A DNA stretch of 64,000 nucleotides, from the NCBI RefSeq assembly GCF_003350295.1, contig NZ_QLYY01000015.1, positions 1 to 64,000 of the forward strand. The letters are read 5' to 3'. A program made the position numbers and the translations under genes. Within the stretch, counting starts at the first letter, position 1; every line of letters begins with the position of its first letter. A model generated the notes under the pieces. That model was given only the letters and a program-made list of their open reading frames with translations. It did not search any database and was not told the DNA's origin. Positions 60,771-64,000 of this stretch are shown one piece after another. Source of the stretch: Vibrio tetraodonis. GTDB taxonomy: Bacteria; Pseudomonadota; Gammaproteobacteria; Enterobacterales; Vibrionaceae.

Positions 60771-60795
60771 TATAAAGCTTATAAGACTGTTCAAA

Positions 60796-62349
60796 ATGAC
60801 TAAAAATATCCATGACCAACGAATTCTGATCTTGGACTTCGGTTCCCAGTACACCCAACTTGTTGCTCGCCGCGTTCGTGAAATAGGCGTTTATTGTGAG
60901 CTGTGGAGCTGGGATGTTGATGAAGCCGATATTCGTGAATTTAACCCAGATGGTATTATTCTTTCTGGTGGCCCAGAGAGCGTGACCGAAGACAACTCAC
61001 CCCGTGCTCCTCAATATGTGTTTGATTCTGGTGTACCTGTGCTTGGCGTTTGTTATGGCATGCAAACCATGGCCGAGCAGTTGGGCGGTAAGGTTTCTAC
61101 ATCTGATGAACGTGAATTTGGTTATGCTGCTGTAGAAGTCTCTGGAGAGTCCTCAATCTTTAAAGATCTTGAAGCAACTCAAGATGTTTGGATGAGCCAT
61201 GGCGATAAAGTGGTCGAAATCCCAGAGGGTTTCGTTAAGGTAGGTGAGACTGAAACCTGTCCTTACGCTGCGATGGCCAATGAAGAGAAAAAATACTTTG
61301 GTGTTCAATTTCACCCAGAAGTAACCCACACCAAAAATGGGCTACAAATGCTGGAAAACTTTGTGCTTGGCGTTTGTGGTTGTGAGCGTCTTTGGACTTC
61401 AGAATCGATCATTGAAGATGCCGTTGCACGCATTAAAGAGCAAGTAGGCAGTGACGAGGTTATTCTTGGTCTGTCTGGTGGCGTTGATTCGTCTGTTGTC
61501 GCTATGCTAGTGCACCGTGCCATCGGCGATAAGTTAACCTGTGTATTTGTTGATAATGGCCTACTGAGATTGAATGAAGGCCAACAAGTCATGGACATGT
61601 TTGGCGATAAGTTTGGCCTTAACATCATAAAAGTGGATGCAGAGGAGCGCTTTTTGTCCGCACTTGAGGGTAAAGCTGATCCTGAAGATAAGCGCAAGAC
61701 CATAGGTCATGTGTTTGTTGATGTCTTTGATGAGGAATCGAAGAAGCTTAAGAATGCGAAATGGTTAGCACAAGGTACCATCTATCCGGATGTGATTGAA
61801 TCTGCTGCGTCTAAGACAGGTAAAGCGCATGTAATTAAATCCCACCACAACGTGGGTGGTTTACCCGATGATATGGAAATGGGACTTGTCGAGCCACTTC
61901 GCGAGCTATTTAAAGATGAAGTGCGTAAGATAGGTTTAGAACTTGGCCTTCCATATGACATGCTTTATCGTCATCCTTTCCCAGGTCCCGGCCTTGGCGT
62001 TCGAGTACTGGGTGAAGTGAAAAAAGAATACTGCGATTTGCTTCGTCGAGCAGATGCTATTTTCATTGAAGAGCTTCACGCAGCAGATTTGTATCATAAG
62101 GTATCTCAAGCCTTTACCGTATTTCTACCTGTTCGCTCTGTCGGTGTGATGGGCGATGGTCGTAAGTACGACTGGGTTGTTTCACTGCGAGCGGTAGAAA
62201 CTATCGACTTTATGACCGCACATTGGGCCCACCTACCATACGATTTCTTGGGTAAAGTCTCTAATCGTATTATCAACGAAATTGATGGTATTTCTCGCGT
62301 GGTTTACGATATCTCTGGCAAACCACCAGCGACGATTGAATGGGAATAA
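60796..62349 (+). CDS. guaA: GMP synthase (glutamine-hydrolysing)
   Basis: GuaA aminates XMP to GMP using glutamine and ATP. The 517-residue product has a class I glutamine amidotransferase domain with the nucleophile in [17 protein letters not shown] and its His-Glu partners ([10 protein letters not shown]). The ATP pyrophosphatase domain has P-loop [16 protein letters not shown], and a dimerisation domain ends in KPPATIEWE. It shares the guaBA arrangement but has a 193-bp leader with a hairpin. Confidence 0.97.
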   Translation: MTKNIHDQRILILDFGSQYTQLVARRVREIGVYCELWSWDVDEADIREFNPDGIILSGGPESVTEDNSPRAPQYVFDSGVPVLGVCYGMQTMAEQLGGKVSTSDEREFGYAAVEVSGESSIFKDLEATQDVWMSHGDKVVEIPEGFVKVGETETCPYAAMANEEKKYFGVQFHPEVTHTKNGLQMLENFVLGVCGCERLWTSESIIEDAVARIKEQVGSDEVILGLSGGVDSSVVAMLVHRAIGDKLTCVFVDNGLLRLNEGQQVMDMFGDKFGLNIIKVDAEERFLSALEGKADPEDKRKTIGHVFVDVFDEESKKLKNAKWLAQGTIYPDVIESAASKTGKAHVIKSHHNVGGLPDDMEMGLVEPLRELFKDEVRKIGLELGLPYDMLYRHPFPGPGLGVRVLGEVKKEYCDLLRRADAIFIEELHAADLYHKVSQAFTVFLPVRSVGVMGDGRKYDWVVSLRAVETIDFMTAHWAHLPYDFLGKVSNRIINEIDGISRVVYDISGKPPATIEWE

Positions 62350-62369
62350 CGCCAGATAATTTGTTTTTC

Positions 62370-62400
62370 AAAGCCAGCATTAAGCTGGCTTTCTTGTCTT
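62370..62400 (+). terminator. Intrinsic terminator after guaA
   Basis: AAAGCCAGC (62370-62378) pairs with GCTGGCTTT (62384-62392) around ATTAA, followed by CTTGTCTTT. Confidence 0.85.
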
Positions 62401-62401
62401 T

Positions 62402-62480
62402 GAGCTAATTTTACTCGTCTCATTAGCTCTAGAGTATTTTTGAAGCCATATTGCATTTTTTATGGCCTCAGCTCTTTTTT
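62402..62480 (+). repeat. Two further hairpins downstream of guaA
   Basis: GAGCTAAT (62402-62409) pairs with ATTAGCTC (62422-62429), and GCCATA (62445-62450) pairs with TATGGC (62461-62466), the latter followed by CTCAGCTCTTTTTT. With the guaA terminator they form a cluster of three hairpins in 110 bp. The last resembles a terminator, so a short transcript ending here is possible. Confidence 0.4.
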
Positions 62481-62595
62481 GCTCTTTATAACTCCAAAGT
62501 CACTCGCAACTTAAGGTTTGCTTAATGCTAGTGCAATGAATATTTGTTTGGCCTTCTCTAATCTTTTCTTGCCCTCAATGACAAGGAAAAGTGTG

Positions 62596-64000
62596 ATGAG
62601 AAACGCAAGTTATTTAGTTGCAACCTTATGTACCTTCGCCACCTCTGCAAGCTGGGCTGTAATGAATATCCAGCCTGATCCCCTTAATCCAACGGGATAC
62701 GTTATTAAACGTTCTGATATTGAAAAAGTCGAACAAGCCAAAGCGTCCAGTCCTATGTACCAAGTTTGGTCCCAAGCGCTCAGGACTGCGTCTAATTCGA
62801 TTGTTGAAGCTATCAGTCCAGGATTAAATAGTAATCCGAGCAACGTTAAGCGTGCAGAACGAGTCTTTCCAAAACAGGAGTGGGATTTTCTCACTCATAT
62901 GGCAGCACCTGAATACAGCTATACCCGCTTTTTGCGAGCAATAGGGAAGTTTCCTGCATTTTGCGGTCAATATACGGATGATCGGGACTCAGATGCGATT
63001 TGTAAGCGCTCTATCATCACGGCATTTGCTCATTTTGCTCAGGAAACTGGCGGGCATATTGCCAAAGATAATACCTCGGATAACCCACTTGGATTAGAAG
63101 AATGGCAGCAAGCTTTGGTTCATGTGCGAGAGATGGGGTGGTCTGAGGGTGATATTGGCTACACCACAGGGTGCGGCGAGAATAATTGGCAGAATAAAAA
63201 ATGGCCGTGTGGTGTGGGGCAAGGGTATTTTGGGCGAGGAGCCAAACAACTATCTTATCACTTTAACTATGGGGCCTTTTCTGAGGTGATGTTTGATGGT
63301 GATGCGACAGTGTTACTTAACAACCCCGGCTTAGTCGCAGATTCATGGCTTAACTTGGCTTCCGCTATCTGGTTTTTCCTCACCCCCCAAGCGCCCAAAC
63401 CTGCCATGTTGCATGTCATTGATGGTACTTGGCAGCCATCTCTGCGAGAGCTGGATGCGGGTATAGGTTATGGTTTTGGCACCACAATCAATATTATTAA
63501 TGGAGGAATAGAGTGCGGTGCGCAGAATAAAGATAAAGGTCAGCCAGTTAATCGAATAAAGTACTGGAGAGGCCTATCGTCTCACTATCAGATCCCTCTT
63601 AGCCCAGATGAAAAAGATACATGCTGGCAGCAAACCCCCTACGGCAGCCTTAATCTTGATGGAGCAGAGGATGTGCTTTACACCAATTGGGATGGTAATT
63701 GGAAATACTACCCTGATCGCCCTGAAGGTTATTCATTTGAATGTGACTTGGTGGGATTTCAAACTGCGTATTCGGCACTTGTCGATGGGGATTATGAAAA
63801 GTGTGTGACTAACTTCTATCAGTCTCATGCTCAGTGGCCAGAAGTTCGTATTGTTGACCAGCTTGACGACCCCGATTCAAATAAAAGAAATGAATGGAAC
63901 GCCAATAAGGAATATATGGTAGGTGAGGAAGTCACCTACCAGCAAATTACCTATAAAGCAAAATGGTGGACAAAAGGAGATAGGCCAGATTTAGGTGGGC
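62596..64000 (+). CDS. Secreted GH19 chitinase with chitin-binding domain (3' end beyond window)
   Basis: The frame is open for 468 codons from ATG at 62596 to the window edge. A signal peptide (about 1-21, ending SASWA) implies secretion. The catalytic part shows GH19 features: AHFAQETGGH with the general-acid Glu, CGVGQGYFGRGAKQLSYHFN (the GH19 signature), LNNPGLVADSWLNLASAIWF, and the late GIGYGFGTTINIINGG segment. A carbohydrate-binding module of family 5/12 type begins near the edge (EWNANKEYMVGEEVTYQ, then ITYKAKWWTKGDRP). It would cut chitin endolytically outside the cell. It is preceded by AGGAAAAGTG. Confidence 0.9.
   Translation, partial: MRNASYLVATLCTFATSASWAVMNIQPDPLNPTGYVIKRSDIEKVEQAKASSPMYQVWSQALRTASNSIVEAISPGLNSNPSNVKRAERVFPKQEWDFLTHMAAPEYSYTRFLRAIGKFPAFCGQYTDDRDSDAICKRSIITAFAHFAQETGGHIAKDNTSDNPLGLEEWQQALVHVREMGWSEGDIGYTTGCGENNWQNKKWPCGVGQGYFGRGAKQLSYHFNYGAFSEVMFDGDATVLLNNPGLVADSWLNLASAIWFFLTPQAPKPAMLHVIDGTWQPSLRELDAGIGYGFGTTINIINGGIECGAQNKDKGQPVNRIKYWRGLSSHYQIPLSPDEKDTCWQQTPYGSLNLDGAEDVLYTNWDGNWKYYPDRPEGYSFECDLVGFQTAYSALVDGDYEKCVTNFYQSHAQWPEVRIVDQLDDPDSNKRNEWNANKEYMVGEEVTYQQITYKAKWWTKGDRPDLGG

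Noticed and set aside
62610..62894. 94-codon minus-strand frame within the chitinase
   Set aside because: It is antisense to the GH19 signal peptide and N-terminal region; no support as a gene.

Overview
This is a 64 kb stretch of a gammaproteobacterial main chromosome, almost certainly from a Vibrio. Base composition is moderate (mid-40s % G+C by eye). Gene order matches the Vibrio chromosome 1 blocks I remember: prx/oxyR2-aceBA-acuB, queA-tgt-yajC-secDF, phoBR-ppx-ppk-pstCAB-phoU, recCBD-argA-mltA, and rlmN-rodZ-ispG-hisS-yfgM-bamB-der-(AlaX-like)-yfgJ-xseA-guaBA. The species cannot be decided from the sequence alone. No rRNA, tRNA, CRISPR array, prophage or genomic island was seen. The only mobile DNA is the end of an IS4-family insertion sequence at the left edge.

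Layout. 1-299: start of an IS4-type transposase gene and the element's terminal inverted repeat, next to dapD (lysine/peptidoglycan precursor). 1.6-3.4 kb: a 2-Cys peroxiredoxin divergent from an OxyR2-type sensor. 4-7 kb: glyoxylate shunt genes aceB and aceA, then a CBS-domain protein. 7.8-13.5 kb: queuosine genes queA and tgt, then yajC-secD-secF. 13.6-17.7 kb: a DUF1904 protein, mepA, a ferredoxin-tRNA hydroxylase pair (yfhL-trhP) and rdgC. 17.8-30.8 kb: a phosphate and polyphosphate cluster (phoB, phoR, a PstS-like protein, ppx, ppk1, large-form pstC and pstA, pstB, phoU, ppk2). 30.9-34.2 kb: cutC, SOS gene yebG, and a LysR regulator divergent from a TDT-family transporter. 34.3-47.6 kb: recC-recB-recD, argA, mltA, tcdA, csdE. 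47.7-62.3 kb: the conserved rlmN-to-guaA series. 62.6 kb to the right edge: a secreted GH19 chitinase running off the window.

Regulatory sites that can be read directly: a Pho box before phoB, a LexA box before yebG, tandem ARG boxes before argA, a PurR-type box over the guaB promoter, a sigma70 promoter before rlmN, and many intrinsic terminators.

The most important non-coding element is the gap at 57083-57356 between the AlaX-like gene and yfgJ. Its position equals that of crtS, the chromosome 1 site that licenses replication of Vibrio chromosome 2. It carries five Dam (GATC) sites within 66 bp, four of them phased at 22, 11 and 22 bp. Two other untranslated structures look unexplained: a long imperfect hairpin with perfect 13-bp outer arms before der, and a potential three-way-junction leader before guaB.
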